DNA of 64,000 bases from Nocardioides thalensis (GCF_013410655.1 NZ_JACCFP010000001.1:4177501-4241500), one strand, 5' to 3'; positions 41,827-50,788 are shown, numbered from the stretch's first letter. Notes: generated by a model from the sequence alone, not told the origin. Made by a program: numbers and translations.

Positions 41827-42285
41827 TCAGCGAGCAGCCGAGCGCAGGCGGGCCCGTACGTCGCGCGCGAAGTCGTCCTTGTCGGCGGCAAGGAGGGCGA
41901 CCGGGATGGTGGTCGTGCGCCCGTCCTTGAGCCGCAGTACGACGCACTCGACCCCCCGTGGCGTGGCGGCGACGGCGTCCTCGACCTCCGGCCAGCGGCC
42001 CTCGGTCACGCCCGCGGCGCGGATCATCCGCACGCGGTAGCCCGTGCCCGTCAGCCGGACGAGCACCAGGCGGGCGCGCAGCCACCACGACAGCGCGATC
42101 AGGCCGAGCACCCCGACGCCCAGCACCACGACGAGCAGGTCGCCGCTCCACTCCAGCGCGCCCACCAGCGCCGTACCGGCGAGGAGGAGCAGCGCGAAGA
42201 CGATCAGGTAGGCGCCGACGATCCGCGCGAACACCAGCGGGGACAGGCGGTACTCGCTGACGTCGGTGGGAGCCGGTGCACTCAT
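41827..42285 (-). CDS. Two-TM membrane protein with PH-like domain
   Basis: Predicted 152-aa protein. Two transmembrane helices (FARIVGAYLIVFALLLLAGT and LLVVVLGVGVLGLIALSWWL) are followed by a cytoplasmic PH-like domain (RARLVLVRLTGTGYRVR ... VVLRLKDGRTTTIPVALLA). Similar small proteins are widespread in actinobacteria; their function is unknown. ATG at 42285. Confidence 0.7.
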   Translation of the reverse strand: MSAPAPTDVSEYRLSPLVFARIVGAYLIVFALLLLAGTALVGALEWSGDLLVVVLGVGVLGLIALSWWLRARLVLVRLTGTGYRVRMIRAAGVTEGRWPEVEDAVAATPRGVECVVLRLKDGRTTTIPVALLAADKDDFARDVRARLRSAAR

Positions 42286-42357
42286 GGGGCGCAATTCAAC
42301 TGCACCCCGGCGGTCCTAGACTCTCGGGGTCGGCACCGGGCGCACCGGGTGCCGCGA

Positions 42358-42442
42358 GGATGGTTGGCAGAGCGGCCGATTGCACTCGCCTTGAAAGCGA
42401 GCGTGCCGAGAGGCACCGGGGGTTCAAATCCCTCACCATCCG
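42358..42442 (+). tRNA. tRNA-Ser (anticodon TGA)
   Basis: An 85-nt class II tRNA. The acceptor GGATGGT pairs with ACCATCC. The anticodon stem CTCGC/GCGAG encloses CTTGAAA (anticodon TGA). The long variable arm and T arm GGTTCAAATCC are normal. Confidence 0.95.
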
Positions 42443-42468
42443 CCGAGGGTCTCGTGACGGCCGTGGCC

Positions 42469-42516
42469 GGCCTCCTCGACCAGCGGGGCGCGGCGGCCTC
42501 CTCGACCAGCGGGGCG
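42469..42516. repeat. 22-bp direct repeat, two copies
   Basis: Copies at 42469-42490 and 42495-42516 are identical, with 4 bp between. Reversed they read CGCCCCGCTGGTCGAGGAGG, which resembles the dispersed 'TGGTCGAGGAG' repeat also seen near 48.6 kb. Noncoding, between tRNA-Ser and the biotinyl-domain gene. Confidence 0.6.
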
Positions 42517-42520
42517 GGGC

Positions 42521-42754
42521 TCAGGAGAGCGTGAGCTCCACGAGCACGTCGCCCTCCTGGACGACGTCGCCGGCCGAGACCTTGATCGCGCTGACCACCC
42601 CGCCGGTCTCCACGACCACCGGGATCTCCATCTTCATCGACTCCAGCAGCGCGACGGTGTCGCCCGGCTGCACGGTGGCGCCCACCGGCACGTCGACGGA
42701 CAGGACGTTGGCCACCATCTCCGCGGTGATCGCGACGGTCGTCTCTCGGGGCAT
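42521..42754 (-). CDS. Stand-alone biotin/lipoyl attachment domain protein
   Basis: Predicted 77-aa protein that is a single biotinyl domain. The biotinylation motif is ESMKMEIPV with the target Lys between Met residues. It is the carboxyl-carrier unit of an acyl-CoA or pyruvate-type carboxylase encoded elsewhere, or a storage-type biotinylated protein. TAGCGT lies 7 nt upstream of the ATG and no Shine-Dalgarno site is visible, so it may be leaderless. Confidence 0.88.
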   Translation of the reverse strand: MPRETTVAITAEMVANVLSVDVPVGATVQPGDTVALLESMKMEIPVVVETGGVVSAIKVSAGDVVQEGDVLVELTLS

Positions 42755-42829
42755 GTCGAGGACGCTAGGCGCTACTTCCGGGTACGGCGACTCCGGCGCG
42801 TCCAAAGCGCCGGGCCGATTCTTGGAGGG

Positions 42830-43846
42830 TCAGAGGAGCGGCTTGGTGCGCGGGGGCTCCGGCCGGTGGGCCGCGGCCTGCTCCTCGACCCGGCGGCGCC
42901 GGCCGCGGTTGCCGCTCAGGGCGAGGTCGAGCCGGATCAGCAGCCAGCCGATCAGCCAGCCCACGACCAGCGCGTAGGCCACCGACAGGCCGATCTCGCG
43001 CAGCGCGACCGTCGGGTCGGTCAGGGCCGTCGCGACGCGAGTGGTGGCCGCGACACCGAACATGCAGACCCACCACCCCTGCCGCCGGCGCGCGCGCATG
43101 TGGCCGCCGTACACGATCGCCGGGATGCCGAGCACCGCCATGATCGGCCGCGGGAACGCGCCGAGCTCGTCGCGTGACCAGGCCACCCAGCTGTCCAGGG
43201 TGTCGATGAAGCCCGCGGCGCCGTAGCGGTGCAGGGTCTCGGCGTAGAGCAGGATCAGCAGCAGCACGATCGAGCCGCCGCCGACGACGATCAGCCCTCG
43301 CCTGCCGAGGCCGTGCAGGCCGGCGCCGAGCCGGTAGACGAGCAGGAACGCGCCGACCAGCGCCAGGCCGAGCGTGACGTACTCGAAGCGCACCACGCGG
43401 ATCGTCGGCTCGAAGCCCACCGCGCCGAGGGCGCCGACGGCGGCGACGGCGGTCGCCACGACGCTCTCGCGGACGGCCTGCAGGAAGCCCTGGGCCGGGA
43501 CCGTGACCATCACGCCGAGCACTGCGGCGATGCCCGCCGTGAGCACCGCGGCCCCGGTGCGGAGGAACTCGTGGCCGGCGAGCACCACCGCGAGCGCGAA
43601 CGCCAGCGCCACCAGCCCGAAGATCACCGGGCGCCCGCCCGTCCGCGCGGCGAGCGCCCAGGTGAAGGTGCTCGCGATGGCGACCGCGCCCGCCGTACCG
43701 AGCCAGTCGGGGCCGACCGGCACCATGGCGCACACGAGGACGGCGGTCGCTGCGGCGACCACGAGCAGCCACACCGTCACCGGCAGCCGTGACTCCGAGA
43801 TCCGGCGCAGCCGCTCCTGGAGCGGGGAGGGTGCGGCGCGGGACAC
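42830..43846 (-). CDS. Multi-pass membrane protein of unknown function
   Basis: Predicted 338-aa protein with about eight hydrophobic helices, a short Arg-rich N-terminus (PLQERLRRISESRLPVTVWL) and a basic C-terminal tail (NRGRRRRVEEQ). I do not recognise the family. It starts 11 bp after the nitrilase stop, so it is the second gene of that operon. A transport or scaffold role cannot be told from sequence. Confidence 0.6.
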   Translation of the reverse strand: MSRAAPSPLQERLRRISESRLPVTVWLLVVAAATAVLVCAMVPVGPDWLGTAGAVAIASTFTWALAARTGGRPVIFGLVALAFALAVVLAGHEFLRTGAAVLTAGIAAVLGVMVTVPAQGFLQAVRESVVATAVAAVGALGAVGFEPTIRVVRFEYVTLGLALVGAFLLVYRLGAGLHGLGRRGLIVVGGGSIVLLLILLYAETLHRYGAAGFIDTLDSWVAWSRDELGAFPRPIMAVLGIPAIVYGGHMRARRRQGWWVCMFGVAATTRVATALTDPTVALREIGLSVAYALVVGWLIGWLLIRLDLALSGNRGRRRRVEEQAAAHRPEPPRTKPLL

Positions 43847-43857
43847 GGGCGACGAGC

Positions 43858-44646
43858 CTACAGACGCCGGTTCGCGAGGGAGGGATTGGTCCGGCGTGCG
43901 CCGTCGAGCAGGTCGCGGTCGAGGGTCGCGGCGACCACCTCGGGCCGGTCGGGACTGCCCGGACCCGCCTCCGCGACGACGTCGCCGAGGGGATCGACGA
44001 CCATCGAGTGCCCCGTGTAGCGGGGCGCCGGCTGGCCGACGGCAGCGACGTAGACGGTGTTCTCGATCGCCCGGGCGGTGAGCAGCGTCTGCCAGTGGCG
44101 CACCTTCCGCTCGCCGGCCACCCACGCCGCCGGCACCACGATCAGCTCCGCGCCGCGGTCGACGAGCGCCCGCGCGAGCTCGGGGAAGCGCAGGTCGTAG
44201 CAGGTCATCAGCCCGACCTGCCAGCCGCCGACCTCGACGACCACCGGCTCCAGCGGGCCCGCGGTGAGCCGGTCGGACTCGCGGTAGCCGAACGAGTCGT
44301 AGAGGTGGATCTTGCGGTAGTCGGCCGTCGCCGCGCCCCGCAGCACCAGGGTGTTCGCGGGCCGTGCCGGGTCGTCGCCGCGCTCGAACATGCCGGCCAG
44401 CAGCGTCGTACGGCGCTCCGCCGCCACCCGTGCGACCTCGCTCGCGAACGGGCCGTCGACCGCCTCGGCGAAAGCGCTGACGTCGGACCCGGCCTCGCCG
44501 AAGTCGCGGGCGAACGCCTCGGGGAAGACGACCAGGTCGTGACCCTCGGGCGTCAGCTCGTCGAGCGCCGCGCGGTTGGCCTCGGGGTCGAGGGTCGATG
44601 CCGCCTGCACCAGCGCGATCCGCAGCGTCGGGGTGGTCTCGCTCAC
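43858..44646 (-). CDS. Carbon-nitrogen hydrolase (nitrilase superfamily)
   Basis: Predicted 262-aa enzyme with the Glu-Lys-Cys triad: Glu43 in FPEAFARDF, Lys112 in YRKIHLYD, Cys149 in MTCYDLRFPEL. The length and YDLRFPEL motif fit the omega-amidase/Nit-type amidases, which hydrolyse small amides and repair damaged metabolites such as deaminated glutathione. The GTG start at 44646 is divergent from mobA across 51 bp. Confidence 0.9.
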   Translation of the reverse strand: MSETTPTLRIALVQAASTLDPEANRAALDELTPEGHDLVVFPEAFARDFGEAGSDVSAFAEAVDGPFASEVARVAAERRTTLLAGMFERGDDPARPANTLVLRGAATADYRKIHLYDSFGYRESDRLTAGPLEPVVVEVGGWQVGLMTCYDLRFPELARALVDRGAELIVVPAAWVAGERKVRHWQTLLTARAIENTVYVAAVGQPAPRYTGHSMVVDPLGDVVAEAGPGSPDRPEVVAATLDRDLLDGARRTNPSLANRRL

Positions 44647-44697
44647 GATTCCAGTCTCCCAGGTGTCCCGAGCGCGCCCGGCTGGGAGACTCCAGGG

Positions 44698-45270
44698 GTG
44701 ATCGAGCCAGGACTGACCAGCTTCGCCGCGATCATCCTCGCGGGCGGCCAGGCCACCCGCCTCGGCGGTGCCGACAAGGCCACGATCGAGCTCCGCGGCC
44801 GCACGCTCCTCGAGCGCACCCTCGACGCCGTCATCGACGCGGCCGAGGTGGTCGTCGTCGGCCAGCACGTGCCCACCGACCGCCCGGTGACGTTCGTCGT
44901 CGAGGACCCGCGCTACGGCGGGCCGGTCGCCGGCCTCCTCACCGGGCGCGACTCGCTGCTGCGGCGTACGCCGTCGTTGGTGGTGCTCGCCGTCGACATG
45001 CCCAACGTGACGACCTCCACGATCCGGCGGCTGTACGACGCCGCGGCCGGCCACGACGGCGCCGTCCTCACCGACCCGGACGGCCGGCGGCAGCTGGCCT
45101 TCGTGGTGTCGACGGCACGGCTCGACGCGGAGCGGCCGGACCGGGAGGCCCAGCACGGCGCCTCGTTGCGGTCGTTGCTGGAGCCGCTGGACCTCGTCGA
45201 CGTCGCACCGACGGGCGAGGAGCACCGCGACGTCGACTCGTGGACGGACCTTCGCGACATGGGCGACTGA
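44698..45270 (+). CDS. mobA: Molybdenum cofactor guanylyltransferase (MobA-like)
   Basis: Predicted 190-aa nucleotidyltransferase that attaches GMP to molybdopterin. The signature is LAGGQATRLGGADKATI near residue 15, and the metal Asp is in VLAVDMPNV. The GTG start was chosen to keep the signature near the N-terminus. The DUF6457 gene that follows is its usual companion in actinobacteria. Confidence 0.88.
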   Translation: MIEPGLTSFAAIILAGGQATRLGGADKATIELRGRTLLERTLDAVIDAAEVVVVGQHVPTDRPVTFVVEDPRYGGPVAGLLTGRDSLLRRTPSLVVLAVDMPNVTTSTIRRLYDAAAGHDGAVLTDPDGRRQLAFVVSTARLDAERPDREAQHGASLRSLLEPLDLVDVAPTGEEHRDVDSWTDLRDMGD

Positions 45271-45322
45271 CGGCCTTCTCAAAACCCTTGTCAGGGGCTC
45301 CCGAGTTTTGCACTCTGGTCTG

Positions 45323-45658
45323 GTGAACCTCCACGACTGGATCGATGAGCTGAGCGACCTGCTCGATGTCGAGACCGAGGCCGACGAGGTGCTGCTCGCC
45401 GACATCGCGGACATCGCGGTCGAGAACGTCGCGTCGAACGCCGGTCCGGTCACGGCGTTCCTGCTGGGGGTGGCTGCCGGGGTGCGCGAGGCCGGGCCGG
45501 AACGGATCGAGCGGATGGCCGCTCAGGTGCAGGAGCTCGCCGAGTCCTGGGACCGGCCGGCCGACGCGGTCGACGACGACGATGACGACACGGTCGAGGA
45601 GCTCGACGACCTCGACGAGCTCGAGTTCGACGAGGAGGAGGAAGAGGCCACGGTCTAG
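45323..45658 (+). CDS. DUF6457 protein with acidic tail
   Basis: Predicted 111-aa protein. The N-terminal 75 residues (LHDWIDELSDLLDVETEADE ...) match the small helical DUF6457 family often found beside mobA. The last 35 residues are almost all Asp and Glu. Probably an accessory to molybdenum cofactor maturation; unproven. Confidence 0.78.
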   Translation: MNLHDWIDELSDLLDVETEADEVLLADIADIAVENVASNAGPVTAFLLGVAAGVREAGPERIERMAAQVQELAESWDRPADAVDDDDDDTVEELDDLDELEFDEEEEEATV

Positions 45659-45688
45659 GGCCTCGACACCCTGGCTAGCCTGCACGTC

Positions 45689-46678
45689 ATGCGTGCAGTC
45701 ATCGCGGACGGCAAGGGTGGCCCGGAGATCCTCTCGGTCGGGGAGCTCCCCGACCCCGAGCCCGCACCCGGCGAGGTCGTCGTCGACGTGGTCGCCACGG
45801 CCGTCAACCGCGCCGACCTGCTGCAGCGGCAGGGGTTCTACCCACCGCCGCCCGGCGCCTCGGACGTGATCGGCCTCGAGTGCAGCGGCACCGTCGCCGC
45901 CGTCGGCGACGGCGTCACCGGCTGGTCGGTCGGCGACGAGGTGTGCGCGCTGCTGGCCGGAGGCGGCTACGCCTCGAAGGTCGCGGTGCCCGCCGGCCAG
46001 CTGATGCCGGTGCCCGACGGCATCGACCTCGTGACCGCCGCCGCGATCCCCGAGGTCGCGTGCACGGTGTGGTCCAACGTCTTCATGGTGGCCGGGCTGC
46101 GGCCCGACGACGTGTTCCTCGTCCACGGCGGCGCCGGCGGCATCGGCACGTTCGCGATCCAGCTGGCCAGCCGGCTGGGCGCTCGGGTCTTCACGACGGC
46201 GGGTACGGCGGAGAAGCGCGCCACCTGCGTGGAGCTGGGCGCCGAGGTGGCGATCGACTACCGCGAGGAGGACTTCGTCGAGGTGGTGCGGTCGCGCACG
46301 AGGACCGAGGACCGCGCGGGCGGTGCCGACGTCGTGCTCGACAACATGGGGGCGAAGTACCTCCAGCGCAACGTCGACGTGCTCGCCGACCAGGGCCGCC
46401 TGGTGATCATCGGCATGCAGGGCGGGGTCAAGGGCGAGCTCGACATCAGCGCGCTGCTGCGCAAGCGCGGCGCGGTCATCGCGACCACGCTGCGGTCGCG
46501 GCCGGCCGACGACAAGGCGGCGATCTGTGCGTCCGTGGTCGAGCACGTGTGGCCGCTCGTCGCCGACGGCTCGGTGAAGCCGATCGTGCACGCCACGATG
46601 CCGTTGGAGCAGGTCGCCGACGCGCACCGGATGCTCGAGGAGAGCTCGCACGTCGGCAAGGTCCTCCTGACGCTGTGA
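45689..46678 (+). CDS. NAD(P)H-quinone oxidoreductase (PIG3-type zinc-free MDR)
   Basis: Predicted 329-aa medium-chain reductase. NRADLLQRQGFYPPPPG and GLECSGTV are PIG3 hallmarks, and the NADPH fold is VHGGAGGIGTFAIQLA. It lacks the structural-zinc Cys cluster. It reduces quinones or enones. The ATG at 45689 has TAGCCT 7 nt before it and no Shine-Dalgarno site, so it may be leaderless. Confidence 0.92.
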   Translation: MRAVIADGKGGPEILSVGELPDPEPAPGEVVVDVVATAVNRADLLQRQGFYPPPPGASDVIGLECSGTVAAVGDGVTGWSVGDEVCALLAGGGYASKVAVPAGQLMPVPDGIDLVTAAAIPEVACTVWSNVFMVAGLRPDDVFLVHGGAGGIGTFAIQLASRLGARVFTTAGTAEKRATCVELGAEVAIDYREEDFVEVVRSRTRTEDRAGGADVVLDNMGAKYLQRNVDVLADQGRLVIIGMQGGVKGELDISALLRKRGAVIATTLRSRPADDKAAICASVVEHVWPLVADGSVKPIVHATMPLEQVADAHRMLEESSHVGKVLLTL

Positions 46679-46712
46679 TCCGCCGGAACCGGCGCCGACT
46701 AGGCTCGGAGCC

Positions 46713-47327
46713 ATGACGGAGAGCACCCCCCAGGACGAGGAGCAGCGGATCGTGGTCATCGGCCCCGACGGGCGGCCGATCGGCGCCATCCCGACCGACG
46801 GCGAGGCCGCCGCGGGCGACGACGGCGACGACGGCGACGACGACGAGACCTCGCTGACCGACCTGGTCGAGCAGCCCGCCAAGGTGATGCGGATCGGCAG
46901 CATGATCCGCCAGCTGCTCGAGGAGGTGAAGGCGGCCCCGCTCGACGAGGCCAGCCGCAACCGGCTCGCCGAGATCCACCGCTCCTCCATCAAGGAGCTC
47001 GAGCAGGGCCTCGCCCCCGAGCTCGTCGAGGAGCTCAACCGGCTCTCGCTGCCGTTCACCGAGAACGCCACCCCGTCGGAGTCGGAGCTGCGGATCGCGC
47101 AGGCGCAGCTCGTGGGCTGGCTGGAGGGTCTCTTCCACGGCATCCAGACCGCGATCTACGCCCAGCAGATGGCGGCCCGCGCGCAGTTCGAGCAGATCCG
47201 CCGCGCGCTGCCGCCCGGGATGCTCGGCGGCCAGCCCGGTCAGCCGGGCCATCCAGGTCAGCCCGGGCAGCCGGAGCAGGCGTCGCCCGAGGAGGGCAAC
47301 TCCTCCGGCGGCGGGATGTACCTCTAG
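46713..47327 (+). CDS. bpa: Bacterial proteasome activator Bpa/PafE
   Basis: Predicted 204-aa ATP-independent activator of the 20S proteasome. The four-helix core covers about 45-165 (VEQPAKVMRIGSMIRQLLEE ... LVGWLEGLFHGIQTAIYAQQ). A Gly-Gln-Pro repeat linker follows, and the C-terminus ends GMYL, a Tyr-containing docking tail as in mycobacterial Bpa. The family forms dodecameric rings that open the proteasome gate. TAGGCT lies 7 nt before the ATG. An acidic Asp/Gly stretch is present near residue 35-48. Confidence 0.92.
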   Translation: MTESTPQDEEQRIVVIGPDGRPIGAIPTDGEAAAGDDGDDGDDDETSLTDLVEQPAKVMRIGSMIRQLLEEVKAAPLDEASRNRLAEIHRSSIKELEQGLAPELVEELNRLSLPFTENATPSESELRIAQAQLVGWLEGLFHGIQTAIYAQQMAARAQFEQIRRALPPGMLGGQPGQPGHPGQPGQPEQASPEEGNSSGGGMYL

Positions 47328-47337
47328 CGAGGGAGCC

Positions 47338-47352
47338 AGGCGCGAAGCGCCT
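47338..47352. terminator. Short hairpin between convergent genes
   Basis: AGGCGC-GAA-GCGCCT, 10 bp after the bpa stop and overlapping the stop of the next gene on the other strand. It is short and has no T-run. Confidence 0.3.
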
Positions 47353-48037
47353 AGGCCCGCCGGCCGACCCGCGAGAACAGCAGCAGGCCGAGCAGCCCGA
47401 CCAGCCCCAGCGCGACGCCGGGCGCGATCGCCCGGGTGAGCGACGGGGGCTCGGTCGCGCCGCCGTCGGGCTCGGTCAGCTCGACGGGCATGCCCGGCTC
47501 CTCGGGGGCGCGGAGCGCCTGCTCGAGGTCGCGCTCGACGCGACTGGTCATCGGCTCGTCGAGCTCGGTCGTGCCCGAGCACTGCAGGGCCTCGAACCGC
47601 CGGTCCTCGGTGAGGGCGCCGGCGCGGTCGGTGTCGACCTCGTCGGCGAAGAACAGGTAGTCCGATCGCGGCCGCAGCGGGCCGAGCCCGGTCGCGCGGG
47701 CGTCGGTGGTCAGCACCTTGACGACGTTGCGGACGTCGCCCTGGAGCGCGGCCTTCACCGTGACGGTGTGGATGTAGCCGGCCGTCCTCGGGCGGAGCCC
47801 GCTGGTCTGCGGCCGCAACGCCCTGCGGTCGAGCACCCGGCCGACGAACACGAAGTCGACCTCGGCGGCGTAGTCGCGCACCTGCTGCGGTTCGACGTCG
47901 GCGAGGTCGAGCGGAGCGCACACAGCGGCCCTCGTCGGCGCGGTGGCGGCAGCGGCCGGCGCCGCAGGCGGTACGGCGCCCGCGGCTACTGCGGCGAGGG
48001 CAGCAGCCGCGACGGCGGCAGTCCGGAGCACGGTCAC
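47351..48037 (-). CDS. Secreted, C-terminally membrane-anchored protein (NTR/OB-like)
   Basis: Predicted 228-aa protein with an N-terminal signal peptide, a beta-rich ectodomain (FVFVGRVLDRR ... YIHTVTVKAALQGDVRN ... YLFFADEV) and a C-terminal membrane helix plus Arg tail. The layout VFVGxV...V...G resembles actinobacterial proteins with an OB/NTR-like fold. One Cys is near the mature N-terminus (VCAPLD) and another is in LQCSGT. Function unknown. Confidence 0.65.
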   Translation of the reverse strand: MTVLRTAAVAAAALAAVAAGAVPPAAPAAAATAPTRAAVCAPLDLADVEPQQVRDYAAEVDFVFVGRVLDRRALRPQTSGLRPRTAGYIHTVTVKAALQGDVRNVVKVLTTDARATGLGPLRPRSDYLFFADEVDTDRAGALTEDRRFEALQCSGTTELDEPMTSRVERDLEQALRAPEEPGMPVELTEPDGGATEPPSLTRAIAPGVALGLVGLLGLLLFSRVGRRA

Positions 48038-48086
48038 CCGTCCATCTCACCAGATCGCCGGGAACGCAGGCACACGGGCTCGCCGC

Positions 48087-48596
48087 TCACGAGGCGGGAC
48101 GCGGCCGCCGTACCATCACCAGCTCGCCGTCCTCGGTCGTGCCGCGCAGGTCGGAGAAGCCGCACTTCGCGAGCACCCGCAGGCTGGACGTGTTGTCCGG
48201 GGCGACGCTCGCGCGCAGCCGGACGCCGACCTTGTCGGCCTCGGCCGCGAGCAGGCCGAGGGCCTCGGTCGCGACACCGCGTCCCCGGGCGTCCGGCACC
48301 AAGCCGTAGCCGACCTCGGTCTCGCCGTCGACCGGTGGACCGAAGCAGCCGATCGAGCCGACGGCGAGCCGGTCGAGCACGATGTGGCGCGGGCCCCACG
48401 TGGCCCCGTCGGCCCCGTCTGCCCCGTCGCCGCCGGCGCGGATCATCGACGCGGCGTCGACGTCGTCCTTGCGCGGGTAGTCGGGGTGCCAGCGGTCGTC
48501 GTGCCGGCGGCCTGCGACCATGTCGGCCGCCTCCTCGGGCGAGATCAGGAAGAGCCGGATCCGGTCGGAGCTGATGAGCGCCGGCAGACCGGCCAT
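48087..48596 (-). CDS. GNAT-family N-acetyltransferase
   Basis: Predicted 169-aa GNAT. The acetyl-CoA loop is VPDARGRGVATEAL, followed by APDNTSSLRVLAKCGF, as in the RimJ/RimL group. A Gly/Ala/Asp repeat loop near residue 55-67 is unusual. Substrate unknown. ATG at 48596, directly after the tandem repeat. Confidence 0.87.
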   Translation of the reverse strand: MAGLPALISSDRIRLFLISPEEAADMVAGRRHDDRWHPDYPRKDDVDAASMIRAGGDGADGADGATWGPRHIVLDRLAVGSIGCFGPPVDGETEVGYGLVPDARGRGVATEALGLLAAEADKVGVRLRASVAPDNTSSLRVLAKCGFSDLRGTTEDGELVMVRRPRPAS

Positions 48597-48602
48597 CTCA
48601 GG

Positions 48603-48679
48603 CAAACCCCTGGGTCGAGGAGCCGAGGGACGAGGCGTTCACGCAAACCCTTGGGTTGAGGAGCCGAGGGACGAGGCGT
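48603..48679. repeat. 36-bp tandem repeat, two copies (41-bp period)
   Basis: Copies at 48603-48638 and 48644-48679 differ at two positions. Each contains GAGGAGCCGAGGGACGAGGC, and the second continues into TCTCGAAACC. The second copy runs into the coding end of the HAD gene and supplies its last residues. Confidence 0.75.
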
Positions 48680-49511
48680 CTCGAAACCAGCGGTCCAGCT
48701 CGGTCGCGGCGCCGTCCTCGTCGACGGTGCCGGTCGACGCGTCAGCGGCGTCGTGGACCTCCTGCACGGCCTGGCCCATGGCGACCCCGCGCCCCGCCCA
48801 GCGCAGCATCTCGAGGTCGTTGCGTCCGTCGCCGATCGCCAGCACGTCGGCACGGTCGACGCCGAGCTGCTCGGCGACGTGGGCGAGGCCCGACGCCTTC
48901 GAGACTCCGACCGGCGAGAGGTCGAGCCACGCGGTCCACCCGACGACGTAGTCGGTGCCGTGCAGCCCGAGCTCGGCGGCCATCTGCACGAAGTCGTCGG
49001 CGGTGGCCTGCGGGTCGCGGATGATCACGCGGCTCACCGGTCCGGCGACGAGCTCGTCGATGTCGGTGACGATCTCCTCGCCGCCGAGCTCACCGGTCGG
49101 GAAGGGCGCGGACACGCGGTAGCCGACGCCGCGCTCCTCGATCGCGACGAGCGCGTCGGGGTGCCGCTGGAGGATCGCAGCGACGGCGGGCGCCGCGTCG
49201 AAGGTCTCCTCGTGGACGATCTCCTCCGGCGGGTAGCGCAGCAGCACCGAGCCGTTGGACGCCACGATCCAGAGTCGGTCGCCGTGGCCGTGCAGGTCGA
49301 GCAGGTCGGCGATCGTCGTCATGCTGTGCGGTGCTCGCCCGGACGCGAGCACGACGTGGGCGCCGGCGTCGAGCACCCGGCCGACCGCCGCGTGCACCGC
49401 GGGCGGGACCTCCTCGTGCGTGGAGCCCTGGCCGACGACCCACTTGAGCAGGGTGCCGTCGATGTCGAGCGCGACCAGCTTGGGCTGCCAGCCGGCGGGG
49501 GGTTCGGTCAT
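48639..49511 (-). CDS. HAD-superfamily (Cof-type) phosphatase
   Basis: Predicted 290-aa HAD hydrolase of the Cof/sugar-phosphatase type. Motif I is ALDIDGTLL, motif II is VLASGR, the Lys is in VSKASGLA and motif IV is [13 protein letters not shown] type II cap lies between. The last 13 residues ([13 protein letters not shown]) are encoded by a genomic repeat, so the original C-terminus was probably altered. Its ATG overlaps the serS stop (ATGA). Confidence 0.9.
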   Translation of the reverse strand: MTEPPAGWQPKLVALDIDGTLLKWVVGQGSTHEEVPPAVHAAVGRVLDAGAHVVLASGRAPHSMTTIADLLDLHGHGDRLWIVASNGSVLLRYPPEEIVHEETFDAAPAVAAILQRHPDALVAIEERGVGYRVSAPFPTGELGGEEIVTDIDELVAGPVSRVIIRDPQATADDFVQMAAELGLHGTDYVVGWTAWLDLSPVGVSKASGLAHVAEQLGVDRADVLAIGDGRNDLEMLRWAGRGVAMGQAVQEVHDAADASTGTVDEDGAATELDRWFRDASSLGSSTQGFA

Positions 49512-50788
49512 GATGCAACGACGGGCTTCAGCTCTTCGACGCCACCCATGTAGGGGCGGAGCGCGGCCGGCAGCCGCACCGAGCCGTCGGGCTGCTGGTG
49601 GGTCTCGAGGATCGCGACGATGGCGCGCGTGATCGCGGTCAGCGTGCCGTTGAGCGTGGCGGCGGGCCGCGTGCCGCCGTCGTCGCGGGCGCGGATGTCG
49701 AGGCGACGGCTCTGGAACTCGGTGCAGTTGGAGGTCGAGGTGAGCTCGCGGTACTTCTCCTGCGTCGGGATCCACGCCTCGCAGTCGAACTTCCGGATCG
49801 CGCTGAGGCCGAGGTCGCCGGCGGCGACGTCGATGACGCGATAGGCCAGCTCGAGCTTGTCGAGGAACTCCTTCTCCCACGCGAGCAGGCGCTCGTGCTC
49901 GGCGTACGACTCCTCGAGCGTCGTGTAGACGAACATCTCGACCTTGTCGAACCAGTGGACGCGGATGATGCCCTTGGTGTCCTTGCCGTGCGAGCCGGCC
50001 TCCTTGCGGAAGCAGGGGCTGAACGCGGCGTAGCGGCGGGGCAGCGACGCCGCGTCGAGGATCTCGTCGGAGTGATAGGCCGCCATCGGCACCTCCGAGG
50101 TGCCGACGAGGTAGAGGTCCTCGCCCTCGATCCGGTAGACGTCGTCGGCCGCCTGGCCGAGGAAGCCGGTGCCCTCCATCGCGCGGGGGCGCACCAGCGA
50201 CGGCGCGATCACCTGGGTGAAGCCGGCGTTGCGGGCCTGGTCCATCGCCATGTTGACCAGCGCGAGCTCGAGCTGGGCGCCGACACCGGTGAGGAAGTAG
50301 AAGCGGCTGCCGCTGACCTTGGCACCACGGTCGAGGTCGATCGCGCCCAGCATCCGGCCGAGCTCGATGTGGTCACGCGGCTCGAAGCCCTCGGCCCGGA
50401 AGTCACGGGGCGTGCCGACGTGCTCGATCACGACGAAGTCGTCCTCGCCGCCCGGCGGCGTCTCCTCGGCGGCGAGGTTGGGGATCGTCTCCAGCGCCGC
50501 GTTCCACTCCTCCTCGGCAGCCACGCGGGCCGCCTCGGACTCCTTGACCTCGGCGGCCAGCGTCTTGGTCTGGGCGAGCAGCTGCTGCTTCTCGTCGCCC
50601 TGGGCCTTCGGGACAAGCGCGCCGAGCTGCTTCTGCTCGGCCCGCTTGGCCTCGTACGCCGCGATGGCGTCGCGCCGGGTCCGGTCGGCGGCGAGAGCAC
50701 GGTCGACCACGTCGGCGGACAGCCCGCGCTTGGCCTGGGCGGCACGGACGCGGTCGGGCTCGTCGCGGAGGATGCGCGGGTCGATCAT
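49508..50788 (-). CDS. serS: Seryl-tRNA synthetase
   Basis: Predicted 426-aa class II synthetase, normal length. The N-terminal coiled-coil arm covers about 30-110, motif 2 is [18 protein letters not shown], and motif 3 is [23 protein letters not shown], close to the expected ELSSCSNC region ([12 protein letters not shown]). It charges the two tRNA-Ser species found in this window. TAGCCT lies 6 nt upstream of the ATG, suggesting a leaderless message. Confidence 0.97.
   Translation of the reverse strand: MIDPRILRDEPDRVRAAQAKRGLSADVVDRALAADRTRRDAIAAYEAKRAEQKQLGALVPKAQGDEKQQLLAQTKTLAAEVKESEAARVAAEEEWNAALETIPNLAAEETPPGGEDDFVVIEHVGTPRDFRAEGFEPRDHIELGRMLGAIDLDRGAKVSGSRFYFLTGVGAQLELALVNMAMDQARNAGFTQVIAPSLVRPRAMEGTGFLGQAADDVYRIEGEDLYLVGTSEVPMAAYHSDEILDAASLPRRYAAFSPCFRKEAGSHGKDTKGIIRVHWFDKVEMFVYTTLEESYAEHERLLAWEKEFLDKLELAYRVIDVAAGDLGLSAIRKFDCEAWIPTQEKYRELTSTSNCTEFQSRRLDIRARDDGGTRPAATLNGTLTAITRAIVAILETHQQPDGSVRLPAALRPYMGGVEELKPVVAS

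Noticed and set aside
48603-48697. CRISPR-like repeat array
   Set aside because: Only two imperfect units with a 5-bp gap, one inside coding sequence, and no cas genes anywhere in the window.
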